Part shown: positions 1-8,580 of the stretch, piece after piece | Layout: each line of letters opens with the position of its first letter | Position numbering within the stretch: the stretch's first letter is position 1 | NCBI GenBank assembly: GCA_965214995.1 | Contig: CBDCCT010000002.1 | Span: 4,960,001-5,024,000, forward strand | Reading direction: 5' to 3' | From: CBDCCT01 sp965214995 | GTDB taxonomy: Bacteria; Deinococcota; Deinococci; Deinococcales; Trueperaceae | Length of the DNA stretch: 64,000 nt | Position numbers and translations under genes: made by a program | Notes under the pieces: generated by a model | Told to the model about the DNA's origin: nothing | The model's database searches: none | The model's input: only the letters and a program-made list of their open reading frames with translations

Positions 1-2036
1 TGAACCTGCCAGAATGGCTGCTCGGGGTCTCCGCGCTCCTCGCGGGCGCGGTGCTCCTGGGCGTGCTCGCCAAGCGCGTACGGCTGCCCCTCACCGTGGT
101 GCTCGCGGTGGTGGGCTTTGGCGCGGGCACCCTTTTTCAGAGCCCCCTCCAGGGTGAGGGCTTCGAGGAGGTGCTCGTGTTCCTCTTCCTGCCTGTGCTC
201 GTGTTCGAGGCCGCGCTCGGCCTCTCCACCCGCGCTTTCTTTCGCAACCTCGTCCCCATCCTCGTGCTGGCGGTGCCTGCCTTGCTCATTTCAGCGGGGC
301 TCGTCGGGATGGTGCTCCGCGTCGGCCTGGGGGTGCCCCTGGCGGCGGCGGGGCTTTTCGGCGTGCTCATTTCGGCCACCGACCCGGTGGCGGTGGTGGC
401 GGTGTTCCGCGAGCTCGGGGTGCCGCGGCGGCTCTTAACGCTGGTCGAGGGCGAGAGCCTCTTAAATGACGGGGTGGCGATTGTTCTTTTCAACGTCCTC
501 TTGGCCGCGGCGCTGGGGCGGGAGGTGAGCGTCGGCGGGGGCTTAGCAAGCTTTTTGCTCGTGTTTTTCGGCGGCGCGGCGGTGGGCGCGCTAATAGGTT
601 TTGCCGCCGCGCTGGTGCTGCCCTGGCTGGAAAAGCTGCCCGCCACCGCGCTCTCGGTCGCGGTCGCCTACGGCGGCTTCGTGCTGACCGACGAGGTGTT
701 CGGTTTTTCCGGGGTGATGGCGACGCTCGCCGCGGGCCTGGTGCTCTCGGGGAGCGCGCCCATCCGCGCCTCGGAAGAGGTGCGCGAAGGCTGGCGTGAG
801 CTCTGGGAGGCGCTGGGCTACGTCGCCAACGCGCTACTCTTTTTGCTCATCGGCTTGGCTATCGAGCCCACGCTCCTCGTGCGTTACGGGGGCGCGATTC
901 TGGTCGCCGTCGCCGCCGTGCTCATAGCCCGCGCGCTGGCGGTGGTGCCGCTCGTGTGGCTTTTAGAGCGCTTAGCCCACATCCCGCCCTTTGGCATCCG
1001 CAACCAAGCGGTGCTCATCTGGGGCGGCTTACGCGGCGGGGTGGCGCTGGCGCTGGCCCTGGCGCTGCCCGAAGAGCTGCCGCAACGCGACCTCTTCGTC
1101 GCCATGACGGGCGGCGTGGTGCTCGCCACGCTGCTCTTAAACGCCACCACCATCTCGGCTCTGGTCCACCGTCTGGGTCTGGACAGGCCGAGCCGCGCCG
1201 ACAAGTTTCTCGTGGGCAGCGCGCGGCTCGCCGGACTGGACGCGGCTCGAGACTGGCTTAGCGAGCTGGGTCTCGACGACCCCGCCGCCACCGCGCATCT
1301 TGACGACGCTGAAGAGGGGGCGCGCGGGGCGCTGGAAAAACTCAACCTGACAAGCGAGGAGGAGCTCGAGGTGGTGGTGCGCCGGGGGCTCTTCGTCGAG
1401 CACGAGACCTACCAGCGCTTGAGCGACGCTGGGCTCTTGCCCCCCGCGGTCGCCCGCACGCTGCTTAACGAGGTGGGCGACCAGGTGGACGAGGTCACGC
1501 TCGGCCGGGCGGACTTAGATAGGCTGCGGAAGCGCGACCGGCCCCCCCTCGCCTGGCTCGCGGAACGGCTCACGGGCGCCCTGCCCAAACCTTTGGGTGA
1601 GAATCCGACCGAACTCGCCTACACCGAGGCGTCCGCGCGGCGGCTCGCGGCGAGAAGGACGGGCGACACCTTGGAGTTCTTTACGCGTCTGCCCAACTTA
1701 GCCCCCGCGACGGTCGAGAAGGCCAAGCGGGTGTTCGCGGGCTGGGAAAGGCGCGCGGAGGGTGAGCTCGGCGAGTTGAACGAGCAAGTCGAGCACCTCG
1801 ACCTGCGCCGCCGCCAGGTCGAGGTGCTCTGCCGCGTGGCCTCGGAAGATGCGCTAGACGCGCTTGCCGACTTGGGCCTCTTGCCCACGCGAGTGGCGCG
1901 TGAGGCCGCGCAAGAGGTCGCCGCCGAGCTTGAGGGTGCCACCGAAGAAGGTGAGGCCAAATCGGCCGACGAGCGGGCCGAGGACGCCGTCAGGGAGGCC
2001 ACCAACGTCAGGGACAGAGACCCGCTCGAGGATTAG
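1..2036 (+). CDS. CPA1-family Na+/H+ (cation/proton) antiporter, start just outside window
   Basis: Membrane antiporter exchanging Na+ or K+ for protons. The first GTG inside the window is at 51, but the frame is open to position 3 and reads N-L-P-E-W-L-L-G. Bases 1-2 (tg) look like the end of a start codon whose first base lies outside the window, so the gene is nearly complete. The first ~400 residues are a series of hydrophobic helices with two CPA1 hallmarks, ATDPVAVVAVF and EGESLLNDGVAIVLF, which carry the conserved Asp and Asn-Asp residues of the transport site. The last ~250 residues are charged and helical, a cytosolic regulatory tail. The family assignment is firm; the ion specificity is not. 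Confidence 0.9.
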   Translation, partial: NLPEWLLGVSALLAGAVLLGVLAKRVRLPLTVVLAVVGFGAGTLFQSPLQGEGFEEVLVFLFLPVLVFEAALGLSTRAFFRNLVPILVLAVPALLISAGLVGMVLRVGLGVPLAAAGLFGVLISATDPVAVVAVFRELGVPRRLLTLVEGESLLNDGVAIVLFNVLLAAALGREVSVGGGLASFLLVFFGGAAVGALIGFAAALVLPWLEKLPATALSVAVAYGGFVLTDEVFGFSGVMATLAAGLVLSGSAPIRASEEVREGWRELWEALGYVANALLFLLIGLAIEPTLLVRYGGAILVAVAAVLIARALAVVPLVWLLERLAHIPPFGIRNQAVLIWGGLRGGVALALALALPEELPQRDLFVAMTGGVVLATLLLNATTISALVHRLGLDRPSRADKFLVGSARLAGLDAARDWLSELGLDDPAATAHLDDAEEGARGALEKLNLTSEEELEVVVRRGLFVEHETYQRLSDAGLLPPAVARTLLNEVGDQVDEVTLGRADLDRLRKRDRPPLAWLAERLTGALPKPLGENPTELAYTEASARRLAARRTGDTLEFFTRLPNLAPATVEKAKRVFAGWERRAEGELGELNEQVEHLDLRRRQVEVLCRVASEDALDALADLGLLPTRVAREAAQEVAAELEGATEEGEAKSADERAEDAVREATNVRDRDPLED

Positions 2037-2307
2037 CGCCTTTTTGAGCACCGAGAGCGCACGTTCTCGTCACCGCACAAGCTCGACCCTTAGCGGTGGT
2101 TCCTTCGCCATCCCTTAGATCAGACCAGATCAGGCTCGTCTTAGTGCAACAAACGCGCGCGTCTGCCGCACAATGGCTCTGCTCGAAGTCATATAGTGGG
2201 TCCAGAAACTGACCAATCCCCAAAAGCAGTGTTAGCCCACCTGGTTAGCTTCAGGTTTCTGTGCAAAGTAAAGCTTAGGCTGAAGCCGTTTGGGAAAGGA
2301 GACGATC

Positions 2308-2880
2308 ATGATCCCACTTGTGGGTGGGTACAGCTACCGTGAAATGAGTGCTGAGGAGTTCCGTCTATACTTCCAGCAGTATGGGCCGGTGGTTCTTGGC
2401 AAAACCTTTACCTTTGACGCTGAGCAAGCCCTATCTGAAGGGGAGCATGAAGCCTCGAGACGATTGAAAGACAGGTGCAGCGATCCCTTCGTGCTCCGCC
2501 TCTGTATTTTTCGCGGAGACGAGTTCGTCGGCTGGCACCTGGGCAGGCAAGAGGACGATCAGCGTTTCTATATGATCAACACCGGCATCCTCGAGGCGCA
2601 CCGGAATCGAGGGCTTTACAAGGCGCTCCTACCATTAGTCTTGCAAAAAGTCGAGGAGGTGGGTTTTCAGATCGTCTACAGCCGCCATACGGTGACCAAC
2701 AACCAGATAATCGTGCCAAAGCTCAAAGCAGGCTTCATCATCAGCGGTATGGAAGTAGATGACCGCTTTGGGACCCTGGTACGGCTGTCGTACTATTTCA
2801 ACCCTCTGCGCCGCAAGATGATGGAGGTGCGGGCAGGGCAAGCGCGAGTAGATGAGCCCCTCGAGTCCTTTCTCGGGTGA
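2308..2880 (+). CDS. GNAT-family N-acetyltransferase-like protein
   Basis: A 190-residue protein with a GNAT pattern: a mid-protein beta strand (FYMINTGIL) followed by EAHRNRGLYKALL, which fits the acetyl-CoA pyrophosphate-binding R-x-x-G-x-[YG] loop. A late N-N-Q-x(6)-K-x-x-F region follows. An in-frame TTG lies at 2290, but a strong AAAGGAG at 2295-2301 sits before ATG 2308, so I choose 2308. It stands alone, convergent with the BTAD regulator 12 bp downstream. The acceptor substrate cannot be told. The N-terminal ~60 residues match nothing I recognise. Confidence 0.65.
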   Translation: MIPLVGGYSYREMSAEEFRLYFQQYGPVVLGKTFTFDAEQALSEGEHEASRRLKDRCSDPFVLRLCIFRGDEFVGWHLGRQEDDQRFYMINTGILEAHRNRGLYKALLPLVLQKVEEVGFQIVYSRHTVTNNQIIVPKLKAGFIISGMEVDDRFGTLVRLSYYFNPLRRKMMEVRAGQARVDEPLESFLG

Positions 2881-2892
2881 AGGTGGGAGGGC

Positions 2893-5751
2893 TCAGGCGT
2901 TCGGCTGGCGCACCGAGTCGGTTTTCGGCGCGTATCCAGGCGCATTCGTCAATCGGTGCCACCCTTCTGAGATTAGCTCGAGTAACTGTGTCTCCTGTAA
3001 TGCTTGAGCAAGCTCACGAGCTTGAACCAATTGCGTCTCAGCCGCGGCAAAATCCGCCTCATCTAACAGGAGATGGGCGTAGCCGAGCAGGACGCGCGCC
3101 TCGAGAAACATGACACCTGAGTCGCGCGCCATAGGCAGCGCCCGTTCGAACAGGGAACGCGCTTCGGCCCGGTTGCCGAATTGACGCTGCGTCTCGGCAA
3201 GCTCGACCCCTACCTCGGGCAGCCAGGCGCGAAAGCTGCCCTCTTGGAAGAGTGTCGACGCCTCTTGTAGCGTGGCGAGTGAGGTGCTTAAGTCACCCAG
3301 GATGCGCGTAACCCGCCCTAAGCCCACTAGGTTTATGCCCTCACCGCAACGATTGCCGATAGCGCGGTCCAGCTTCAAAGACGCTTCCATATAGATTTTC
3401 GCCTTGGCGAAACGCTTCAAGCGCGCTTCGAGCAATCCCAAATTCCACAGCAACGCCGCTACGCGGGACTTGTCACCCAAGTGTTGACTGAAAGAAAGCG
3501 CCTGCTCAAAGTAAGCCTGCGCTTTCGTGATATTGCCTTCGGTGCGCTCGACCTTGCCCAGCACCTCGAGGGCGTAGGACTTTTCTACCCCTTGCGCCCG
3601 CCCTTGCCCGAATAAGGAGCGCGTGGCCGCGTCCTGCGCCCGAGGATAATCGCCCAGCTTGTGAAAAAAATGCGCCTGATGGGCGAGCAAGCCGCCCAAT
3701 TCACGGTCGAATGGTGAAGGCGAAGCCTCCAGCGCCGCGATGGCCTCACCGAGTAGCTCGAGCCCCTCTTGAAATCTGCCCCGCATGCTGTGGTAGTGCC
3801 TAAGCGGCCTTGCTGCTTTATAAAGACATTCCGCATCGCCTCGCGTGACTGCCCGAGACCAGGCACGGCGCATATCCTCGAGGACTATGTCAATTTGCTG
3901 TAGTGCGCCCAACTGCCCCGAGCTGTTCAGCGCCTTTTGCAGCGTAGCCAAAGCCTCCAAAAAGAAGCGGCTGTGCCGGGTCTCGGTTCGCGCCAGTTCC
4001 TCTGGGCGACCTTGCGCCTTTTCCCGCGCGAACTGGAGCAGCAGCGGGTGCTGGGAAAACTTGCCGCCCGAGACGCGCTGTCCCACAAACGATTTGTTGA
4101 TAAGAGAAAGGAGGAGCGGCAGGCTCACCTCGGCAACGTCTCGGGCGGCCTCTTGCGTAAAGCCGCTTTGGAAAACCGACAACCGCTCGAGCGCACCTTT
4201 CTCCGCTTCGCTCAGGCGTTGCCAGGAGGCTTCAAACATGACCCGAACACTCCGGTGACGTGACGCGCTGTCCCTCGCGGATAGCTCGAGCGTGTCCAGG
4301 CCCCTCTCCAACTCCGCCGCGACGCCCTCGGGCGTAAGGACGCGTAGCCAGCCCGCCGCCATCTCGAGCGCCAGGGGCATACCACCCACAAGGCGGCAGA
4401 TACGCACCACCGCGCCCGCGTTAGCCTCGTCGAGACGAAAGTCTCCTTGGGTCTTTTTTGCAGCTTGCAGAAACAGGTGGACGGCGTCATAGCTCTGGGC
4501 GTCTTTATCATCCGCCGCGGGTGTTGCCAAACCGCCGAGGTCGTAAAACCACTCGGCCCGCACGTTCAAGCTCTCGCGTGAGGTCGCCAGCAGCTTGAGG
4601 TGTGGCGCGCTCCCCAACATCTCGGTAAGCAGCGTCACGCCGTCCAACAGATGCTCTAAGTTGTCCATAACCAGCAGCATGTGCTTGTTTTCTAAGTAGC
4701 TCAGGAGCTGGTCTCGCGGCGCGCGCGGTCCGAAAAAGGAGAAGTGAAGCGCGTCGGCCACCGCGAACACCATCAAGTCGGGGGAACTGACCCGGTCGAA
4801 GGGAACAAAGGCTACGCCATCTTGGTAGGTAAACTCGAGCCGCCCAGCGACTTCCAGCGCCAGCCGCGTCTTGCCGATGCCGCCCGATCCGAGAATCGTC
4901 AGCAGCCGACAGTCGGGTTCGGCCAACTGTCCCACGACCTTACCGGTTTCCGTTTCTCGCCCCACAAAACGCGTGGCGGGTGTAGGCAGTCCCCGCCTCG
5001 GCTTGGTTTCGGGCTCCGGTACGGTTAAGCGCGTGACGCTCGAGGTAACAACTTCGCCGGAACGGAGCCTGTCGGCAAGCTCGCGGGTGCTCTTTTCCGG
5101 CTCGCCCCCGACATCGCGCTCGAGGCCCCTCTCGAACGACGCGTAGACGTCCAGCGCCTCCTCCGTCTTGCCGCCTAGCGCCAGAAGCTCTAAGTAGCGC
5201 CTGAGCACCCTTTCGTCGAGGGTGTCGTTTTGATACAAGTTTCCAAAGAGTTCGGCCCCTTCCAGCGGACGCCCTTGGGCCTCGAGCGCTTCCGAAAGCC
5301 TGAAAACCGCCTTGCGGTACGCTTTGAAAAAACTCGCGCGCTCCATGTCTACCCAGCTTGTGAATTCTGGCGCGCCCTTATCGAAGGTCTGAAGAAAGGG
5401 TCCACCGTAGCATGAAACCACCTCGGCCCAAGCTTGCTTATCTACGGCGGCTCGAAAGTCTGTCACGTCGGACGCGACCAACCATCGCACCCGCCGCGCG
5501 TCGCTCTCGAGCGCCTTTAGCCACTCGAGTCTGCGGATACGCTTGAGGAGCCCGCGCAGGTGCTCTCGCGCTTTGTCTTGCGGCGTGTCGGGCCAGAAAA
5601 GGTAAATGAGGTCGTCGCGCTGCACCCAGTCGCCCACCACGGCCAGGTAAGCGAGACACTGATAACGCAGGTCGGGGGCAAAGTCCAGCTCGCTCGTGCC
5701 GACAAGGGCTCGAGGGAGGCCGAACAGCGTCACCCGCACTTCGTTTGTCAT
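2893..5751 (-). CDS. AfsR/SARP-like BTAD transcriptional regulator with NB-ARC-type ATPase and TPR repeats
   Basis: A large (952 aa) regulator. Residues 1-90 look like a winged-helix DNA-binding domain; 95-235 form the helical bacterial transcriptional activation (BTAD) domain. From ~255 an STAND/NB-ARC ATPase starts, with Walker A GSGGIGKTR near 288 and Walker B LLLVMDNLEH near 358. From ~620 to the end there are degenerate TPR-like helical repeats (LYKAARPL, YALEVLGKVERTEGN, AALLWNLGLLEARLKR). Family knowledge: such proteins switch on nearby or distant biosynthetic genes when the STAND module is triggered. No target operator is evident. A decayed paralogue of the N-terminal part lies at 10433-10873. 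Confidence 0.9.
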   Translation of the reverse strand: MTNEVRVTLFGLPRALVGTSELDFAPDLRYQCLAYLAVVGDWVQRDDLIYLFWPDTPQDKAREHLRGLLKRIRRLEWLKALESDARRVRWLVASDVTDFRAAVDKQAWAEVVSCYGGPFLQTFDKGAPEFTSWVDMERASFFKAYRKAVFRLSEALEAQGRPLEGAELFGNLYQNDTLDERVLRRYLELLALGGKTEEALDVYASFERGLERDVGGEPEKSTRELADRLRSGEVVTSSVTRLTVPEPETKPRRGLPTPATRFVGRETETGKVVGQLAEPDCRLLTILGSGGIGKTRLALEVAGRLEFTYQDGVAFVPFDRVSSPDLMVFAVADALHFSFFGPRAPRDQLLSYLENKHMLLVMDNLEHLLDGVTLLTEMLGSAPHLKLLATSRESLNVRAEWFYDLGGLATPAADDKDAQSYDAVHLFLQAAKKTQGDFRLDEANAGAVVRICRLVGGMPLALEMAAGWLRVLTPEGVAAELERGLDTLELSARDSASRHRSVRVMFEASWQRLSEAEKGALERLSVFQSGFTQEAARDVAEVSLPLLLSLINKSFVGQRVSGGKFSQHPLLLQFAREKAQGRPEELARTETRHSRFFLEALATLQKALNSSGQLGALQQIDIVLEDMRRAWSRAVTRGDAECLYKAARPLRHYHSMRGRFQEGLELLGEAIAALEASPSPFDRELGGLLAHQAHFFHKLGDYPRAQDAATRSLFGQGRAQGVEKSYALEVLGKVERTEGNITKAQAYFEQALSFSQHLGDKSRVAALLWNLGLLEARLKRFAKAKIYMEASLKLDRAIGNRCGEGINLVGLGRVTRILGDLSTSLATLQEASTLFQEGSFRAWLPEVGVELAETQRQFGNRAEARSLFERALPMARDSGVMFLEARVLLGYAHLLLDEADFAAAETQLVQARELAQALQETQLLELISEGWHRLTNAPGYAPKTDSVRQPNA

Positions 5752-6063
5752 GTCAACCCTATCTTAGACCACTTTTCGCTCTCTCATATCACTACCAAGC
5801 TACGCCGGAGCCACGCCCGAGCCACGCCCTTTGGCTACAGTCCCCGCTAAAGAGAACGAGGTGTAACCAGTGGCAATGAAAGGGGCCGACACACCATCTT
5901 TAACTTGCGGCAACGAGCTCCAACTGAGGAGGTACGTACGAAACGGCCATCTGCTCCTCAAGTAATGCTCACACAACGCTGAGGCAACGCCTGTTTTTCT
6001 ACCTTGATGAATGACAGCAAAGCTCTATAGCAAGTCGGCGTTATCGCCGCAAAGGAGGAAGGT
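5752..6063. promoter_or_regulatory. Divergent intergenic region with a possible promoter for the sulfite-oxidase-like gene
   Basis: This 312-bp gap separates the BTAD regulator (leftward) from the molybdoenzyme (rightward). A candidate sigma70 promoter reads TTGATG at 6004-6009, 16 bp, then TATAGC at 6026-6031. A strong AAAGGAGG ribosome-binding site lies just before ATG 6064. I found no gene in the gap. Confidence 0.35.
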
Positions 6064-7221
6064 ATGGCTAGACAAGAGGTCTCACGTCGGATGCTGTTAA
6101 AGAGCGGGGTGGCTGTGGCCGGGCTGGGCTTGACGCCCAATCTGTTTTCTCGGGTTTTCGCGGCTCAGCCGGGCGAAACGATCATCCCCTGGCTGGACCA
6201 GCCGGCCGAGAACCCGGTGCCGGAGATCGCCGGACAGTTGCTCGAGTGGCAGGAACTCGACTCCTGGATCACGCCCACCGACGACTTTTTCTACGTTTCT
6301 CACTTTGGCCAGCCAGCTTTGGACGCAAACGATTGGCGGCTGGAGATAAGCGGGCTTGTAGATCAGCCGATGACCTTGACGCTCGAGGACCTCAAGGCGC
6401 GGGCGCGGCGGGAGGTCGACTTCACCATTGAATGTTCGGGTAACCACGGCCTTCCCTTTCTCATCGGCGCGGTCGGCAATGCGCGTTGGACCGGCACGCC
6501 GCTCGCTTCATTGCTCGAGGAAGCGGGCGTTCAGGAGGACGGCATCGAGGTCGTCTTCTTCGGCAGCGACGTCGGCGAGATAGAGGTGCGCGACATTCCG
6601 ATGACGGTCAACTTCGCGCGCAGCATGTCGTTGGACGACGCCATGAGCCCGGAGAACCTGCTGGCCTTTGAGATGAACGGCCAACCGCTGCCCCAGCCCA
6701 ACGGCTTTCCCGTCAGGCTCATCGCGCCGGGCTGGTACGGCATCGCCAACGTGAAGTGGCTGAAGCGCATCGAGGTGCGGCCGAGCCGCTACATGGGTCA
6801 CTTCATGGCGCGCGAGTATGTGACCATCCGGCAAGAGAAACGCGACGACGAGCTGGTGTGGTTAGAAACCTCAGTCGGTCGGTCGCTGCTCAAGTCCGTT
6901 CCTGCCAAGGTATCACGCCGAGGCGACCAGTACCAGATTATGGGCGCGGCCTGGGGCGCACCCATCGAAAAAGTCGAGGTGCAGATCGACGGGGGACCGT
7001 GGCAGCGTGCGCAGCTCGGTCAGGGACAGGGAGATGAGTTTACCTGGACCTTCTGGCAGCTAGACTGGGACGACCCTTCAGCGGGTGAGCACGATATCAC
7101 CTCACGGGCTATCGATACTGTTGGCAACGTCCAACCCGCACCGAGCGACCCGGCGATTGCCAACAAGCACACCTACTGGGAGAGCAATGGACAGGTGACG
7201 CGGCACGTTCGTATTTCGTAA
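6064..7221 (+). CDS. Sulfite oxidase-family molybdenum enzyme, Tat-exported
   Basis: A 385-aa periplasmic or surface oxidoreductase. The N-terminus carries a twin-arginine motif (SRRMLLKSG) and a hydrophobic stretch, so the folded cofactor-loaded protein is probably exported by Tat. The molybdopterin domain covers ~55-260; the Mo-ligating cysteine is in TIECSGNHG (Cys124), typical of the sulfite oxidase fold. Residues ~275-385 form the Mo-cofactor dimerisation (Ig-like) domain. No heme b5 domain is present, so electrons probably go to a separate cytochrome. Sulfite oxidation is the likeliest activity, but other substrates (for example methionine sulfoxide in MsrP relatives) cannot be excluded. 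Sulfatases elsewhere in the window make sulfur chemistry plausible. Confidence 0.85.
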   Translation: MARQEVSRRMLLKSGVAVAGLGLTPNLFSRVFAAQPGETIIPWLDQPAENPVPEIAGQLLEWQELDSWITPTDDFFYVSHFGQPALDANDWRLEISGLVDQPMTLTLEDLKARARREVDFTIECSGNHGLPFLIGAVGNARWTGTPLASLLEEAGVQEDGIEVVFFGSDVGEIEVRDIPMTVNFARSMSLDDAMSPENLLAFEMNGQPLPQPNGFPVRLIAPGWYGIANVKWLKRIEVRPSRYMGHFMAREYVTIRQEKRDDELVWLETSVGRSLLKSVPAKVSRRGDQYQIMGAAWGAPIEKVEVQIDGGPWQRAQLGQGQGDEFTWTFWQLDWDDPSAGEHDITSRAIDTVGNVQPAPSDPAIANKHTYWESNGQVTRHVRIS

Positions 7222-7225
7222 GGGG

Positions 7226-7271
7226 ACTAGCACGAGTAGCCTCCAGGAGGGTCAAGCCTACTCGTGCTAGT
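7226..7271. terminator. Perfect 14-bp inverted repeat downstream of the molybdoenzyme
   Basis: ACTAGCACGAGTAG at 7226-7239 is exactly complementary to CTACTCGTGCTAGT at 7258-7271, with an 18-nt loop. It begins 5 bp after the stop codon. There is no following T-run, so it may be a Rho-independent-like terminator or a 3' stability hairpin. Confidence 0.6.
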
Positions 7272-7357
7272 GAGCACGGGACAAGGCTCCAGTAAAAGTC
7301 CAGGACTTCAGGAACTCGCAATGAATGTCAAAAGAGGCTAAGGCCTGAAGGGAAAAT

Positions 7358-8419
7358 ATGAAGCTGATTAATCAAGCAGTCACATTCTTGTTTCTGAGCA
7401 CCACGACTTTTGCCATTGCCCAAGCTTGGCCGACAGTTACAGAGGGCGATAAGGGAGTTGTGGTGGAAGTTGTTCAGCATTTGCTTCGACAACACGGCTC
7501 AGATGTTGAGGTGAATGGTGACTTTGGCCTCAGCACGGCACAAGCAGTAAGCGAATTCCAACGCGATAGAGGTCTTGCAGATTCGGGCACTGTCGGGGCT
7601 GGTACCTGGGAAGCACTTGTCATAACCGTAAAGCGTGGTGACAGTGGTGAGGCTGTTAAAGCCGTTCAGTCCCTTTCGGGGTGTTACCAGCACGCGCTCG
7701 ACATAGATGGCGATTTCGGTTCAGGGACTCACCGCGCCGTCCTCAACATCCAAAACACCTTAGGACTAACCGATGACGGAGAGGTTGATCCCCTTACTTG
7801 GTCGACACTTGTTTCAGACAACCAGCCTTCTACTGAAGCGCCTATGACAACTCAAAACACAGTGTCTTTTCCTAGCGGCGCTGAACTTTCTGTTGTAACC
7901 GGCCTCCCTGAAGGTTGTAAAGAGCCTTTTTGGGACGCGCAGCAAACAGGCAATCTTCTACTTGACGCTAGCGGACCGCGCGACCTTAGCCTCTCCCCTA
8001 ACTTCACGCTAGGTGAACTGGCTAAAAGTGGGGCAGTTGAATTCGAGATAGCTCGCATCGACCCTGACCTCGTTACCTGTCTGCAAGCTATTCGAGACCG
8101 GGTAGAGCAACCCGTCACGGTCAACTCGGGCTACCGCTCCTGGGCGCATAATGTCGAGGTTTACAAAGAGAGGGGTACCCAACCGACGCTCAGTCGCCAC
8201 ACAAGCGGACAAGCCGCGGACATCAGGTCAACAGGTTTAAGCGGGGAAGACATCGCCAAAGCTGCGATCGACGTTTGCGGTTGTAACATCAGCGTCGGGT
8301 TAGCTGCAGGCTACGCCCATGTTGACGTTAGAGGCCGGTGGGCTAGCTGGTCTTATGAGAAGGGGGTGGATGAGCAGCTTATGGAACTCCGAAGCTATCA
8401 CAGTTCGGTTTGTGAGTAA
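7358..8419 (+). CDS. Secreted peptidoglycan-binding protein with M15-type peptidase domain
   Basis: A 353-aa exported cell-wall enzyme. Residues 1-23 form a signal peptide ending near AQA. Two peptidoglycan-binding type 1 repeats follow (~28-85 and ~88-145; motifs DGDFGSGTHRAVLNIQ and NGDFGLSTAQAVSEFQ). After a Thr/Ser linker, residues ~205-350 form a Peptidase M15-type domain: GYRSWAHN, then SRHTSGQAADI (the H-x-x-G-x-A-x-D zinc signature) and YAHVDVRG (the late zinc His). It should cut peptide cross-links or side chains of peptidoglycan, as endolysin-type or D-Ala-D-Ala peptidases do. It lies 161 bp upstream of the cytolysin-like gene in the same direction. Confidence 0.85.
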   Translation: MKLINQAVTFLFLSTTTFAIAQAWPTVTEGDKGVVVEVVQHLLRQHGSDVEVNGDFGLSTAQAVSEFQRDRGLADSGTVGAGTWEALVITVKRGDSGEAVKAVQSLSGCYQHALDIDGDFGSGTHRAVLNIQNTLGLTDDGEVDPLTWSTLVSDNQPSTEAPMTTQNTVSFPSGAELSVVTGLPEGCKEPFWDAQQTGNLLLDASGPRDLSLSPNFTLGELAKSGAVEFEIARIDPDLVTCLQAIRDRVEQPVTVNSGYRSWAHNVEVYKERGTQPTLSRHTSGQAADIRSTGLSGEDIAKAAIDVCGCNISVGLAAGYAHVDVRGRWASWSYEKGVDEQLMELRSYHSSVCE

Positions 8420-8580
8420 CCAAAAATCTGACACGTGCTTCCGACTTAAGGGTAGGTGAAGTTTTTGATTAGGAAGTTTACTCGTAAATGGGCAGTTACA
8501 GACTTACCGGCAACAGACACGACGCTCGAGCCGGTAGCAGCCTGAGTGCTACACCACATCGTATCTGAGGAGGATGAATT